Shown here piece after piece: positions 25,802 to 34,117 of a stretch of DNA of 52,138 nt. The stretch's first letter is position 1, and every line of letters starts with the position of its first letter. The stretch comes from Pseudomonadota bacterium (lineage in GTDB: Bacteria > Pseudomonadota > Alphaproteobacteria > Acetobacterales > Acetobacteraceae), in the NCBI GenBank assembly GCA_021805565.1, contig JAJZFA010000053.1:1-52138 (forward strand), read 5' to 3'. The translations under genes and the position numbers were made by a program. Under the pieces are notes generated by a model. The model saw nothing but the letters and a program-made list of their open reading frames with translations. It had not been told where the DNA came from and searched no databases.

Positions 25802-28501
25802 TTAGCCCAGCCGGTCCAAGGCCGCCTGCAGGCGGGCGATCTCTGACAGCGCCGCCGCCAGCCGTTCGCGGTTTTCCGTCACCACCTCTTCCTTCGCGCG
25901 GCCGATAAAATCGGGATTATCCAGCTTCTGACTGGTTTTCTTCGCCTCCACCGACAGCTTGTCGCGGTCCTTCGACAGGCGAGCCCGCTCCGCCGCGATA
26001 TCGATCAGGCCTTCCAGCGGCAGCACGATCGTTACATCGTCCAGCATCGCCAGCGCGGAGCCTTTCGGCACGTCCCCGGTCAGCGGCAGAACCTCCGACG
26101 CACGGGCCAGCCGGCGGATCGCGTCCGACCAGCGATCGGTTCGGGCCAGCATGTCCGCCGTCGCGCCTTGCAGCAGCACGGGCGACGGTTTCGACGGCGG
26201 CACGTTCATTTCGGTACGCACGGAACGGACCTGCCCGATCAGCCGCACCACCCAGTCCAGTTCCGCCCTGGCCGGTCCCGCGCCAGGAACCGCCAACGGT
26301 TCGGGCCACGCGGCGCCGATCAGGCTGAAGGCTTCGCCATAGCCGAAGCGATCCCACACTTCCTCGGTCACGAACGGAATCGCCGGATGCAGCAGCCGCA
26401 AGATCAGGCCCAGCACATGGGCGCCCACGGCGCGGATTTCGCCGGCATCGGCCGGGCTGGCTCCATCGGCCAGCAGCGGCTTGGACAATTCCAGAAACCA
26501 GTCGCAAAAATTATTCCAGACGAAACGATAGCAAGCGGCGGCGTAGTCGTCGAAACGATAGGCGTCCAGCGCGCCCGTTGCCTCGGTTATCGCGGTATTC
26601 GCCGAATCCAGCAGCCAGCGAGACAGCGGCAGCGTTACCGCGGCCGGATCGAATCCGGCAACGGGCCGCATGCCGTTCATTTCGCAAAACCGCGCCGCGT
26701 TCCATAGTTTCGTGATGAATCCGCGATAGCTTTCGACGCGGGCGGCGCCCAGTTTCACGTCGCGACCAGGGCCGGTCAGCGCGCAAATGGTGAAGCGCAG
26801 CGCATCGGCGCCGTAACTGTCGATCAATGCCAGCGGATCGATCGCGTTGCCTTTCGACTTGGACATTTTCTGTCCCTTCTCGTCGCGCACCAGCCCGTGG
26901 ATATACACGGTGCGGAACGGCACATCGCCCATCATGTGCAACCCCATCATCATCATGCGGGCAACCCAGAAGAAGATGATATCGAACCCGGTTACCAGAA
27001 CGTCGCCTGGATAGTAACGATCGAGTTCCGGCGTCCGCTCCGGCCACCCCAGGGTGGAGAACGGCCACAATGCGGAGCTGAACCACGTGTCCAGTACATC
27101 GTCGTCCTGCTGTAAAACCTCCTCGCGGCCGTAATGGGCCAGCGCCTGCTCGGCCGCGCCATCGCCGTCCTTGGCCACGAATACGGTTCCGTCAGGACCG
27201 TACCAGGCGGGAATCCGGTGTCCCCACCAAAGCTGGCGGGATATGCACCACGGCTGGATGTCCCGCATCCAGGCGAAAAAAGTGTTTTCCCATTGTTTGG
27301 GCACGAACTGGATTTTGCCGGTTTCCACCGCCTCGATCGCCGGTTTCGCCAGCACGCCGGCATTGCAGTACCATTGAGTCGTCAGCCGCGGTTCGACCGG
27401 CACACCGCCACGGTCCCCATGCGGCACCTGATTCGTATGCGGCTCGGTTTTTTCGAGCAATTCCAGCCGTTCCAGTTCCGCCACGATGGCGGCGCGCGCC
27501 GCGAACCGGGACTGTCCGTTCAGCGTGCGCACGAATGCCGGTTCGGCAATACCCGGTATGACCGCCAGCTCGTCCTCGATTTCCAGCAGCGTCACCTGCG
27601 CCTGAAGGTCCAGTATGGACGGCATCGGCAGGCCATGGCGGCGGCCTACCTCGAAATCGTTGAAGTCGTGCGCCGGCGTGATCTTGACCGCGCCGGTCCC
27701 CTTGTCCGGATCGGCATAGGTATCCCCAACGATCGGAATCGACCGTCCAACCAGCGGCACCACCGCGCGTCGTCCGATCAGCGCGGCAAAAACCGGATGA
27801 TCCGGATGCACCGCCACGGCGGTATCGCCCAGCATCGTTTCCGGCCGTGTCGTGGCAACGACGATGAACTGTCCGGGCGATGCCTCGATCGGATAGCGGA
27901 TATACCAGAGCGACCCCTTGATCTCGCGATTTTCCACTTCCAGGTCGGAAATAGCGGTTTGCAGCTTGGGATCCCAGTTCACCAATCGCCGGTCGCGATA
28001 AATCAGGCCCTGCCGGTACAGCGTAACGAACGTCTCTTTCACCGCGGCCGACAGTCCGTCGTCCATGGTGAACCGCTCCCGCGGCCAATCCAGCGACGCG
28101 CCCAGGCGGCGAAGCTGTGTGGTAATGGTGCCTCCGGATTCGGCTTTCCACTGCCACACGCGGTCCAGGAACGCATCCCGGCCCATCGTCTTGCGGTCCT
28201 GGCCCCCGGCCGCCAGCAGCCGTTCGACCACCATCTGCGTCGCGATCCCGGCGTGATCGGTGCCCGGTTGCCACAAAGCGTCGCGTCCCTGCATCCGGCG
28301 CCAGCGCACCAGCGTATCCTGCACCGTGAAGGTCAGCGCGTGGCCCATATGCAGGCTGCCCGTGACATTGGGCGGCGGAATCATCACGGTAAACGGCTGT
28401 CCGGCGGAGCGCGGATCGCAGGCGAACGCCCCGGCATTCTCCCAACCGGCATAAAGGCGAGGTTCGGCCTCGTTCGAAGCGAACCGGCTATCGAGTGTCA
28501 T
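25802..28501 (-). CDS. valS: Valyl-tRNA synthetase
   Basis: An 899-residue class I synthetase. The HIGH-type motif is HMGH (about residue 50, PPPNVTGSLHMGHAL) and the KMSKS motif is KMSKSKGN (about residue 545). The CP1 editing domain (TTRPETMLGDTAVAVHP) and the C-terminal tRNA-binding coiled coil (ERARLSKDRDKLSVEAKKTSQ) are present. The start at 28501 has GGAGA before it; the frame is open upstream into the popZ end but that part is not conserved. It lies directly downstream of popZ, as in many alphaproteobacteria. Confidence 0.97.
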   Translation of the reverse strand: MTLDSRFASNEAEPRLYAGWENAGAFACDPRSAGQPFTVMIPPPNVTGSLHMGHALTFTVQDTLVRWRRMQGRDALWQPGTDHAGIATQMVVERLLAAGGQDRKTMGRDAFLDRVWQWKAESGGTITTQLRRLGASLDWPRERFTMDDGLSAAVKETFVTLYRQGLIYRDRRLVNWDPKLQTAISDLEVENREIKGSLWYIRYPIEASPGQFIVVATTRPETMLGDTAVAVHPDHPVFAALIGRRAVVPLVGRSIPIVGDTYADPDKGTGAVKITPAHDFNDFEVGRRHGLPMPSILDLQAQVTLLEIEDELAVIPGIAEPAFVRTLNGQSRFAARAAIVAELERLELLEKTEPHTNQVPHGDRGGVPVEPRLTTQWYCNAGVLAKPAIEAVETGKIQFVPKQWENTFFAWMRDIQPWCISRQLWWGHRIPAWYGPDGTVFVAKDGDGAAEQALAHYGREEVLQQDDDVLDTWFSSALWPFSTLGWPERTPELDRYYPGDVLVTGFDIIFFWVARMMMMGLHMMGDVPFRTVYIHGLVRDEKGQKMSKSKGNAIDPLALIDSYGADALRFTICALTGPGRDVKLGAARVESYRGFITKLWNAARFCEMNGMRPVAGFDPAAVTLPLSRWLLDSANTAITEATGALDAYRFDDYAAACYRFVWNNFCDWFLELSKPLLADGASPADAGEIRAVGAHVLGLILRLLHPAIPFVTEEVWDRFGYGEAFSLIGAAWPEPLAVPGAGPARAELDWVVRLIGQVRSVRTEMNVPPSKPSPVLLQGATADMLARTDRWSDAIRRLARASEVLPLTGDVPKGSALAMLDDVTIVLPLEGLIDIAAERARLSKDRDKLSVEAKKTSQKLDNPDFIGRAKEEVVTENRERLAAALSEIARLQAALDRLG

Positions 28502-28610
28502 CGTTATCTCCAGCGGCCCGGCGCGTCGTCCGCTCCGGCCGGTGTTATCCGGCGTCGCATCGCCGATGCCAGGAATTCCAGCACCTCCGCTGGAACGGCG
28601 TTTGTGTGTA

Positions 28611-29201
28611 TCAGGGAACCTGCCGGCTGACGACCCGTTCGATTTCGGTGCGAACCAGGCGTTCCACCAGGGGCGGAAGATATTCATCGAGCCATAGCTT
28701 CAGCATGGGTCGCAATTCCGCCCGCACCATATCCTCCAGGGTCGGTCCGCCGCCATAAATCTGCGTCGCCCGGCCAGCCGCCAGTGTCCTGACCAGCGTT
28801 CCGACCGACGAAGCGGCGGCCGCGGCAGTCTCGGGGGCAATCAGTTCCGGCAGTGTCGCCGGCGAAAAGGCCGGACCCGGTTCCTGCGTCCGGCTTACCT
28901 CGGGCACCGGCGATTCCAGCACCGGATCGTCCGGTCCATGCGGATCCGGCATTGGCGGGACCGTGGGCGCCGGCAAGTGGACCATCTCCGCCGGCGCCGG
29001 CCGGGTCGGTTCGGTGGCCGGCACCATCATGGATTCGTCCAGCAGCAAAACATCGTCGTCCGGCGGAACCAGCCCGGTCCCATCGGCGGAGACGGTGGGC
29101 ACCTCATCGTCATCGAGGATACGGCGAATGGAGGCGAGAATCTCCTCCATCGACGGATCGGAGGCAGTCGCCGCCGTCGGTTGAGCCGCTTCGTTTGTCA
29201 T
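28611..29201 (-). CDS. popZ: Polar organising protein PopZ (DUF2497)
   Basis: A 196-residue protein with the PopZ layout. A short N-terminal helix (SMEEILASIRRILDDDE, 17-33) recruits partners. A Pro/Glu/Asp-rich disordered centre follows. The C-terminal helices (LEDMVRAELRPMLKLWLDEYLPP, LVERLVRTEIERV) drive oligomerisation. In Caulobacter PopZ forms polar condensates that tether ParB-parS and cell-cycle kinases. The neighbours (tolC upstream, valS downstream) are the usual ones. The start at 29201 gives the conserved N-terminus; an ATG 39 bases further upstream would overlap the tolC end. Confidence 0.93.
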   Translation of the reverse strand: MTNEAAQPTAATASDPSMEEILASIRRILDDDEVPTVSADGTGLVPPDDDVLLLDESMMVPATEPTRPAPAEMVHLPAPTVPPMPDPHGPDDPVLESPVPEVSRTQEPGPAFSPATLPELIAPETAAAAASSVGTLVRTLAAGRATQIYGGGPTLEDMVRAELRPMLKLWLDEYLPPLVERLVRTEIERVVSRQVP

Positions 29202-29214
29202 CCTTGCATCCTGG

Positions 29215-30753
29215 TCAACGGCCTGGCTGGCTGGTCGCATAGTCGCCCAGGCCGATCCACTTGTTCTTCACCGCCTCATAATAGGCGGTTTCGTCATACA
29301 ATGGTACCGGCAGACGCAGGTCGCGGGCGGTCAGGCGTCCAATGGCGACAGCGACCGCATAGGACGCGCTGATGACCTGCGATAAATTTTGCACCAGCGT
29401 TGTGCGCGACGTCAGCAAAAGCTGGGTTGCATTCAGCACGTCCAGGGTCGTCCGGCTGCCGACGATGGCTTCGCGCTCGACCCCTTCAAGGGCGATCTCG
29501 TTCGCTCGCACCTGCGCACGGGTGCTGTCGGCGGCGGCCTTGGCGGCCACCAGCGTATCCCAGGCTTGTACTGCGGCCTGCACCGCAACACGCTTGGCAT
29601 CGTCGATCAGTCTTTGAGTCTGCTGTTCGGCCTGCCGGGCCTGGCGCACCGCGGAATATTCGGCGCCCCCCTGATAGATCGGAACGGACAACTGCGCGGT
29701 GACCTGATAGCCGTTGACCTGAGACGATGGCGCCCCGGCATTGACCTGCTCAAACGTCTGGCCCTGCAGGCTGATTTGCGGAAGCAACGCGGAGAAGGCC
29801 ACATCGATCGCGTCCTTGGCCGCAGCGTCGTTGAACTGTGCGTTGATGACGTTGGGATTGTTGATCGTGGCGAGGGCCGCCGCTTCCTGTTCGCCATGGA
29901 CCGGCAGGTTCAACGGCTGCGGTTCGGCCAGATCGTCCGGGGGAAACACCCCGATAATCTGCTGGAACGTTCCGCGCGCGGTCTGCAGGCTGCCCTGGGC
30001 GGTTTCGCGTGTCGCGCGCGCGCCCTCCAGCGCCGCCTCGGCCTGTGCTACGTCCGTGCGCGTAATCTCGCCCACACGGAACCGATCATTCGTCGCCTGA
30101 AGCTGTTTTGCCAGCACCTGCTCATTGTTTACGTCGAGTTCCAGCAGATCCCGAGCCTGGATGACCCCGACATAGGCGCTGACGGCGTTGTTGAAACTGG
30201 TTTGCTCCTGCACGATCAGATTGGCCCGTTCCGCCATGATCTGATTTTTCGAACGATTGATATTGGCGTGGACCTTACCGCCATTATAGATATTTTGGGT
30301 GACGGTTGCCTGGGCGGTGCCGATATCGCGCAATGTCCGCTGGTTGATGCTGATGGGCCTGCCGTTAAACGGCGTGATGATGCGCGAATAGCCGTCGCCA
30401 TATCCGGCGGTGCCCGCAAGCGCGACGGTCGGGCGCCATCCCGACAACGCTGTCGGCAGGTTTTCATCGGTCGCACGCAATTTCGCCCGTTCGGCCTGTA
30501 AGGCCGGCTGGTTGGAATACGTCGCGGCCAGCGCCTCATTCAACGTGTGCGGAACGTTCGGATTGCCTTTTGCCGCCGGTGCGTGCGCCTGCGGCGCGGC
30601 TTTGGCGTTCGGCGCGGCGGGGCCTGCTGCCTGGGCCAGTTTAGCAGGCGCACCGGTCCCTGGCGAACCGGGCGCCGGAACAGTCTGGGCGCCCGCCGAG
30701 ACCGAGACGGCAAGCATACTGAACCCGGCAAGCAGTCCATGACGCAAACTCAT
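29215..30753 (-). CDS. tolC: TolC-family outer membrane efflux protein
   Basis: A 512-residue outer-membrane channel protein. A signal peptide (LLAGFSMLAVSVSAGAQT) and an Ala/Pro-rich stretch (35-75) precede the TolC repeats, starting at TLNEALAATYSNQPALQAER and repeating in the second half at INNPNVINAQFNDAAAKDAI. The beta-barrel and coiled-coil pattern is typical (VTQNIYNGGKV, LSVPIYQGGAEYSAVRQARQ). It forms the exit duct for RND pumps and type I secretion, whose other parts are not in the window. It ends 13 bp before popZ. Confidence 0.93.
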   Translation of the reverse strand: MSLRHGLLAGFSMLAVSVSAGAQTVPAPGSPGTGAPAKLAQAAGPAAPNAKAAPQAHAPAAKGNPNVPHTLNEALAATYSNQPALQAERAKLRATDENLPTALSGWRPTVALAGTAGYGDGYSRIITPFNGRPISINQRTLRDIGTAQATVTQNIYNGGKVHANINRSKNQIMAERANLIVQEQTSFNNAVSAYVGVIQARDLLELDVNNEQVLAKQLQATNDRFRVGEITRTDVAQAEAALEGARATRETAQGSLQTARGTFQQIIGVFPPDDLAEPQPLNLPVHGEQEAAALATINNPNVINAQFNDAAAKDAIDVAFSALLPQISLQGQTFEQVNAGAPSSQVNGYQVTAQLSVPIYQGGAEYSAVRQARQAEQQTQRLIDDAKRVAVQAAVQAWDTLVAAKAAADSTRAQVRANEIALEGVEREAIVGSRTTLDVLNATQLLLTSRTTLVQNLSQVISASYAVAVAIGRLTARDLRLPVPLYDETAYYEAVKNKWIGLGDYATSQPGR

Positions 30754-30885
30754 TCGAAACCCCGTTCGCAAGACAGCAGCCATAGTGGCTGGCCGATCGC
30801 ATGCTTAGCTGAACACTCTATTAACGCCCTGTTAGGGTCGCTCTAATCCGGCGGCCATGTCCAGTGTTGGATTAAGCCGGGCACA

Positions 30886-31554
30886 CTAAAAGGAAAAAAC
30901 GGCTTGGTTGAGCAGTGCCGGAATGGGCGGCGTAGCGCAATCGAACAGCGGGGAGATGCTGGTGCCAGACGGCGTCGCCTCGGCGATAACCGCCTGCGCG
31001 ACATGACTGTCGTGAAAGATCGCCGTCAGGATGCGGCCGCTTTCAGGGTGTGCCTGATTGGCCAGCGCCGAGGGAATCCGCGATACGGCGCCATCGATTA
31101 AAATCAGATCGTAGGGCGCGTTTGCCGCCCATCCGTCTGCCAGGGGGCCAGCGACCAGTGTTACGGTCGGCGCCTCGGTTGTCAGCACCCCGCGCGCGAT
31201 CGCCAGCAAGGGCGTATCCTGTTCCAGCGCCGTGACGCGGCAACCGCAGGCGGCCAGGACCGCAGCGCTATAACCGGTGCCCGCACCGACCACCAGCACG
31301 CGCTCATTTTCACGCAGTACTGCCGCCTGTAGCAATCTGGCGAGAACCATCGGTTCCATCATGAAGCGTCCGCTGCCCAACGGCACATCTTCGTCGGCAT
31401 ACGCCAATGCCCACAGATGCGCGGGCAAAAACCGTTCCCGCGGCAGGCGCCGCATGGCCGATAAGATACGCGGATCGGACACCCGGTTGGGGCGGATCTG
31501 GCTATCCACCATGCGATTGCGGGCGTCGGCGAAGTGGTCGGCTTGCATGGCCAT
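30886..31554 (-). CDS. Protein-L-isoaspartate O-methyltransferase family protein
   Basis: A 222-residue SAM-dependent methyltransferase of the PCMT family, which repairs isoaspartyl residues. Visible features are the N-terminal RNRMVDSQIRPN, the substrate-side VPLGSGRFMMEP and the SAM motif VLVVGAGTGYSAAVLA. The alphaproteobacterial short form is often annotated only as PCMT-like because some substrate residues differ. The start is uncertain among ATGs at 31569, 31554 and 31548; 31554 has a GAG seven bases upstream. It lies just upstream of tolC on the same strand. Confidence 0.85.
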   Translation of the reverse strand: MAMQADHFADARNRMVDSQIRPNRVSDPRILSAMRRLPRERFLPAHLWALAYADEDVPLGSGRFMMEPMVLARLLQAAVLRENERVLVVGAGTGYSAAVLAACGCRVTALEQDTPLLAIARGVLTTEAPTVTLVAGPLADGWAANAPYDLILIDGAVSRIPSALANQAHPESGRILTAIFHDSHVAQAVIAEATPSGTSISPLFDCATPPIPALLNQAVFSF

Positions 31555-31657
31555 ATCTGTACTCGGCATGAGGGGCGACCGTCTTATAGACGGCGCGTGC
31601 CCTGCCGCAAAGTCATCCCTGACAAATCGTTTCGGCTGCGTTTGCCGCACCGCCTGT

Positions 31658-32353
31658 TCAGGCGGCGTCTTCCTTGCGATCCCGCAGTTTCACGTACGCC
31701 AGTTTTGCATGATCTTCGCAGTATGGCTTGCCCGCCGCCGACGTCTCATCGCAAAAACGGAACGCCTTGGTACCGGGATCGCCGATCGGCCAGCAGCACG
31801 ACGGCGCGGATCGCCTTGTGGCCATGGGCACCTGGGGAGTCGCCTGACGGGGCATTTCCTGACGGGGCAATGTCTGGCGGGGCACTGCCAGACGAGGCAT
31901 TGCCGCACTCGGCATTGCCGCACTGGGCATTGCCGCACTGGGCACTGCCCCCTGGGGTGTGACATTGCGTGGCACCGCCGTCTGGGACACCGCCGCCTGG
32001 GACACCGCCGCGTGGCGCACCGCTGGAGCATCCGCGGGGGGCCGCGTAACAATCGACGGGGGCGTCCGCACAACCTGTATGTTCGGGGTCGCCGCCGTTA
32101 TCGGTTGAATGCCCGCGCTCGGGAGAGGGGGCAGAGTCGGCCCTGCCACCCTTGGATACGGCGCCGCATGATCGTCCAGCGACTTAGGAGGATCCCGCCG
32201 GATGGGCGAAGGGCGCGCCTCCAGTTCCAGCCGGTGGGCTTTTCCCACGATGGCATTCTTTGATACGCCAAGCCGCCGGCCAATCTCCGCCGTGGACAGC
32301 CCTTGCGTCCAAAGGGCCCTCAAAAGCCGGATCGCTTCCTCATCCCATACCAT
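31658..32353 (-). CDS. gcrA: Cell-cycle regulator GcrA
   Basis: A 231-residue DNA-binding cofactor of sigma-70 that reads GANTC methylation set by CcrM and times S-phase genes in alphaproteobacteria. The N-terminal HTH (MVWDEEAIRLLRALWTQG, STAEIGRRLGVSKNAIVGKAHRL) and the C-terminal sigma-binding part with its Cys/His motif (CCWPIGDPGTKAFRFC, YCEDHAKLAY) are intact. The linker is long and contains a large 15-bp tandem repeat. The start has AAGGGAG seven bases upstream, and a GANTC site lies 42 bp upstream of the ATG. Confidence 0.95.
   Translation of the reverse strand: MVWDEEAIRLLRALWTQGLSTAEIGRRLGVSKNAIVGKAHRLELEARPSPIRRDPPKSLDDHAAPYPRVAGPTLPPLPSAGIQPITAATPNIQVVRTPPSIVTRPPADAPAVRHAAVSQAAVSQTAVPRNVTPQGAVPSAAMPSAAMPSAAMPRLAVPRQTLPRQEMPRQATPQVPMATRRSAPSCCWPIGDPGTKAFRFCDETSAAGKPYCEDHAKLAYVKLRDRKEDAA
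31849..32028 (-). repeat. 15-bp minisatellite in the gcrA linker
   Basis: Twelve consecutive 15-bp units. The best conserved read GGCATTGCCGCAC plus two bases on the plus strand (31894-31938); flanking ones are degenerate. They encode pentapeptides such as SAAMP, RQTLP and SQAAV in the disordered linker. The unit closely resembles the one in the rodZ-like gene. Confidence 0.85.
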
Positions 32354-32394
32354 ATGCTGGCTCCCTTTGAGGCACTACCTACTAAATACAGTAT

Positions 32395-32399
32395 GATTC
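32395..32399. promoter_or_regulatory. GANTC methylation site upstream of gcrA
   Basis: GATTC on the plus strand (GAATC on the coding strand), 42 bp upstream of the gcrA ATG. CcrM methylates GANTC and GcrA binds methylated GANTC promoters, so the site is in position for autoregulation. One 5-bp match by itself can occur by chance. Confidence 0.45.
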
Positions 32400-32723
32400 A
32401 GATGAATGGCTGGCAATAACCGAATTGGGCCGCCATGCAGAATCCTGTGGACAACCTTGATGCCAGACGTGGCCGCGACCGGGTCGCCGTTAGAAAATGC
32501 CGGAGAGTGCTCCAGGGGCCAGTTCGAGACTTCCAGGACCGGCAGGCTGCGGCAACGTCCCCATTCAGGCCGGTAAGGCCGTCACCGGATTCAGGCCCCG
32601 CGCGCCCAGCGCCCTCGGTCCACACAGACGCGGGCCGGCACTGGCGGTGAACTGCCGGCGCCATGTCAATCCAACATCTTGCACCCAGGCTATCGGTCTT
32701 GCTACTCACGCCGGTTATCGTTC

Positions 32724-32752
32724 TTGACATATTTCCTATGATAATCTACACG
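32724..32752 (+). promoter_or_regulatory. Possible promoter close to the 32760 start
   Basis: TTGACA (32724-32729), a 17-bp spacer, then TACACG (32747-32752). The -35 is perfect and the -10 is mediocre. A start 7-8 bases downstream would fall on or next to ATG 32760, giving a leaderless or nearly leaderless mRNA. The rest of the 406-bp gap back to gcrA holds the gcrA upstream region and no convincing gene. Confidence 0.4.
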
Positions 32753-32759
32753 TCAAGGA

Positions 32760-33497
32760 ATGGAAACCTCGCCCCCGCCCCGTTCGGCCATCGACCTCAT
32801 GCCGACGCTGTATTATCAGCTCGTCTATACCCTCATGGACATGCTGCCGCCGCCGCTGGATGACACCCCCGCCGGAGTGCGCGCCAGGAATCTGACCGCC
32901 ATCGCCAAGATCGCATCGCTGGCCCCGGTCAACGCCGATGAGGCCGATATCGCCAGCCACTGCATTGCCTCCCGCGCCCAGACCGAGGAAATGCTGCGGC
33001 TGGTTCGCAAGAACGACCACGACCCCGAATTGATGGTAAAACTAAACAAGCAGTACGCCTCGATGATGCGGCTATGGATGGCGGTTCACGCTCGGCTGCG
33101 GCAGGCGCAGGCGGAGCGCCGCAAGCGCGATGCCGATCCCGTGACGGAGAACGCGGACGCCTGGGCGCGGTATATCGCCGAACGATCGATGCTGGATGTG
33201 GTGCTGGCGCAGCCAGACGCCGAACCGGTCGAACCGGTGCGGCCGCAACAGGCTCCGGTTGCCCGTCCGACGGCGGCTTCGATAGCCGCGTCGGCAGTGG
33301 CACCGGAAGAATCTATCTCACAAAATGAGATAAATTTTCATGACGTGGCTTTTGAGACGTGGTTGAATGCCCACCTCGCGACCCTGGGGACCGGCGGGCC
33401 GGGTGAAACGGACATGAGCCGGTTTCTGTTCAGCGCGGTTCGGCCAACCCCGCAAGGGTCCGGAACGGAACCAGTGCCAGACGCAAAACAGAAATAA
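32760..33497 (+). CDS. Hypothetical protein, 245 residues
   Basis: I do not recognise the family. The N-terminal 130 residues look helical, with regions such as LYYQLVYTLMDMLPPPLDDTP and ARLRQAQAERRKRDADP. A Pro/Ala-rich linker follows (about 150-185), then a short C-terminal segment with FETWLNAHLATLGTG. There is no signal peptide or membrane helix, so it is probably cytosolic. An AAGGA lies too close to ATG 32760 to serve it well; an ATG at 32799 is an alternative, or the message is leaderless. It is divergent from gcrA. Confidence 0.6.
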   Translation: METSPPPRSAIDLMPTLYYQLVYTLMDMLPPPLDDTPAGVRARNLTAIAKIASLAPVNADEADIASHCIASRAQTEEMLRLVRKNDHDPELMVKLNKQYASMMRLWMAVHARLRQAQAERRKRDADPVTENADAWARYIAERSMLDVVLAQPDAEPVEPVRPQQAPVARPTAASIAASAVAPEESISQNEINFHDVAFETWLNAHLATLGTGGPGETDMSRFLFSAVRPTPQGSGTEPVPDAKQK

Positions 33498-33883
33498 AGC
33501 CATGCCCAGCGCCACAACCGGGCGCGATTGTCGCCGAATAGACCCTTAGCGACGACCAAAAACGACCTGAACGTGTGAGAGAGCACGTCCTGTAATGGAG
33601 TGCTGGAGCGTCCGGCCCGAGCAAATTTGCTCAGTGTTTCACGCTGAACAGGATACTTGCGAGGCATGAATGGTTCACTGCGATCTGGCAGGAAACGTCG
33701 TACCGGTGCGATCTTTTTTGGCCGTCGCCCTATTGCTTCGGATCTCAGCACCAGGATTGCCCTGGGCCTTTGCTATAAGCAGGCAGCTTTACCGGCATGC
33801 TGACGCACTCGCCGTCAAATTCACCAGAAACTAAAAATGCGATTTAAACCTCTGCCCATCGGAGATCGCGCCAGATAGACATT
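33498..33883. other. Gene-poor gap before tRNA-Cys
   Basis: 386 bp with no gene I can support. A minus-strand frame starting at 33667 (MPRKYPVQRETLSKFARAG...) stays open and runs into the end of the hypothetical gene, but shows no family signal. A decayed copy of the hairpin repeat lies at 33782-33815, and the remainder is featureless to me. Confidence 0.5.
33782..33815 (-). repeat. Decayed hairpin repeat copy R5
   Basis: The reverse-orientation arm GGCAGC-TTT-ACCGGC (33782-33796) and the tip TGCTGACGCAC are kept. The opposite arm is reduced to GCCG and the outer stem is lost. It looks like an old copy. Confidence 0.6.
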
Positions 33884-33957
33884 TGGAGGTCCGGGCCGGA
33901 ATCGAACCGGCATCCGCGGATTTGCAGTCCGATGCATCACCACTCTGCCACCGGACC
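33884..33957 (-). tRNA. tRNA-Cys (anticodon GCA)
   Basis: A 74-nt tRNA with an encoded CCA end. The acceptor arms GGTCCGG and CCGGACC pair. The anticodon arm GGACTGCAAATCC gives GCA. The D arm (GCAGAGTGGTGATGC) and T arm (GGTTCGATTCC) are normal. It lies antisense to, and upstream of, the CoA-transferase gene. Confidence 0.95.
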
Positions 33958-34117
33958 CCCGGTGCTGGCGGCGTTATGGTTCGCGATGGTGTCATGGGTC
34001 AATAGCGAAGTCTCGGCCTCGCGGCACGTCGCCCCCCGCGGGCCGCGGGCCTGTCGCTTTGACAACCGGGCCGTCCCCGGCTTCTCTCGTTCCGCACAAG
34101 CCCAAGGGAAACGACCC

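Noticed and set aside
33498-33751. Minus-strand gene starting MPRKYPVQRETL
   Set aside because: It runs into the 3' end of the hypothetical gene, has no clear ribosome site and shows no recognisable domain.
33782-33957. tRNA-Cys as an integration site
   Set aside because: No integrase gene and no duplicated tRNA 3' end were seen; the repeat fragment beside it belongs to the dispersed family.
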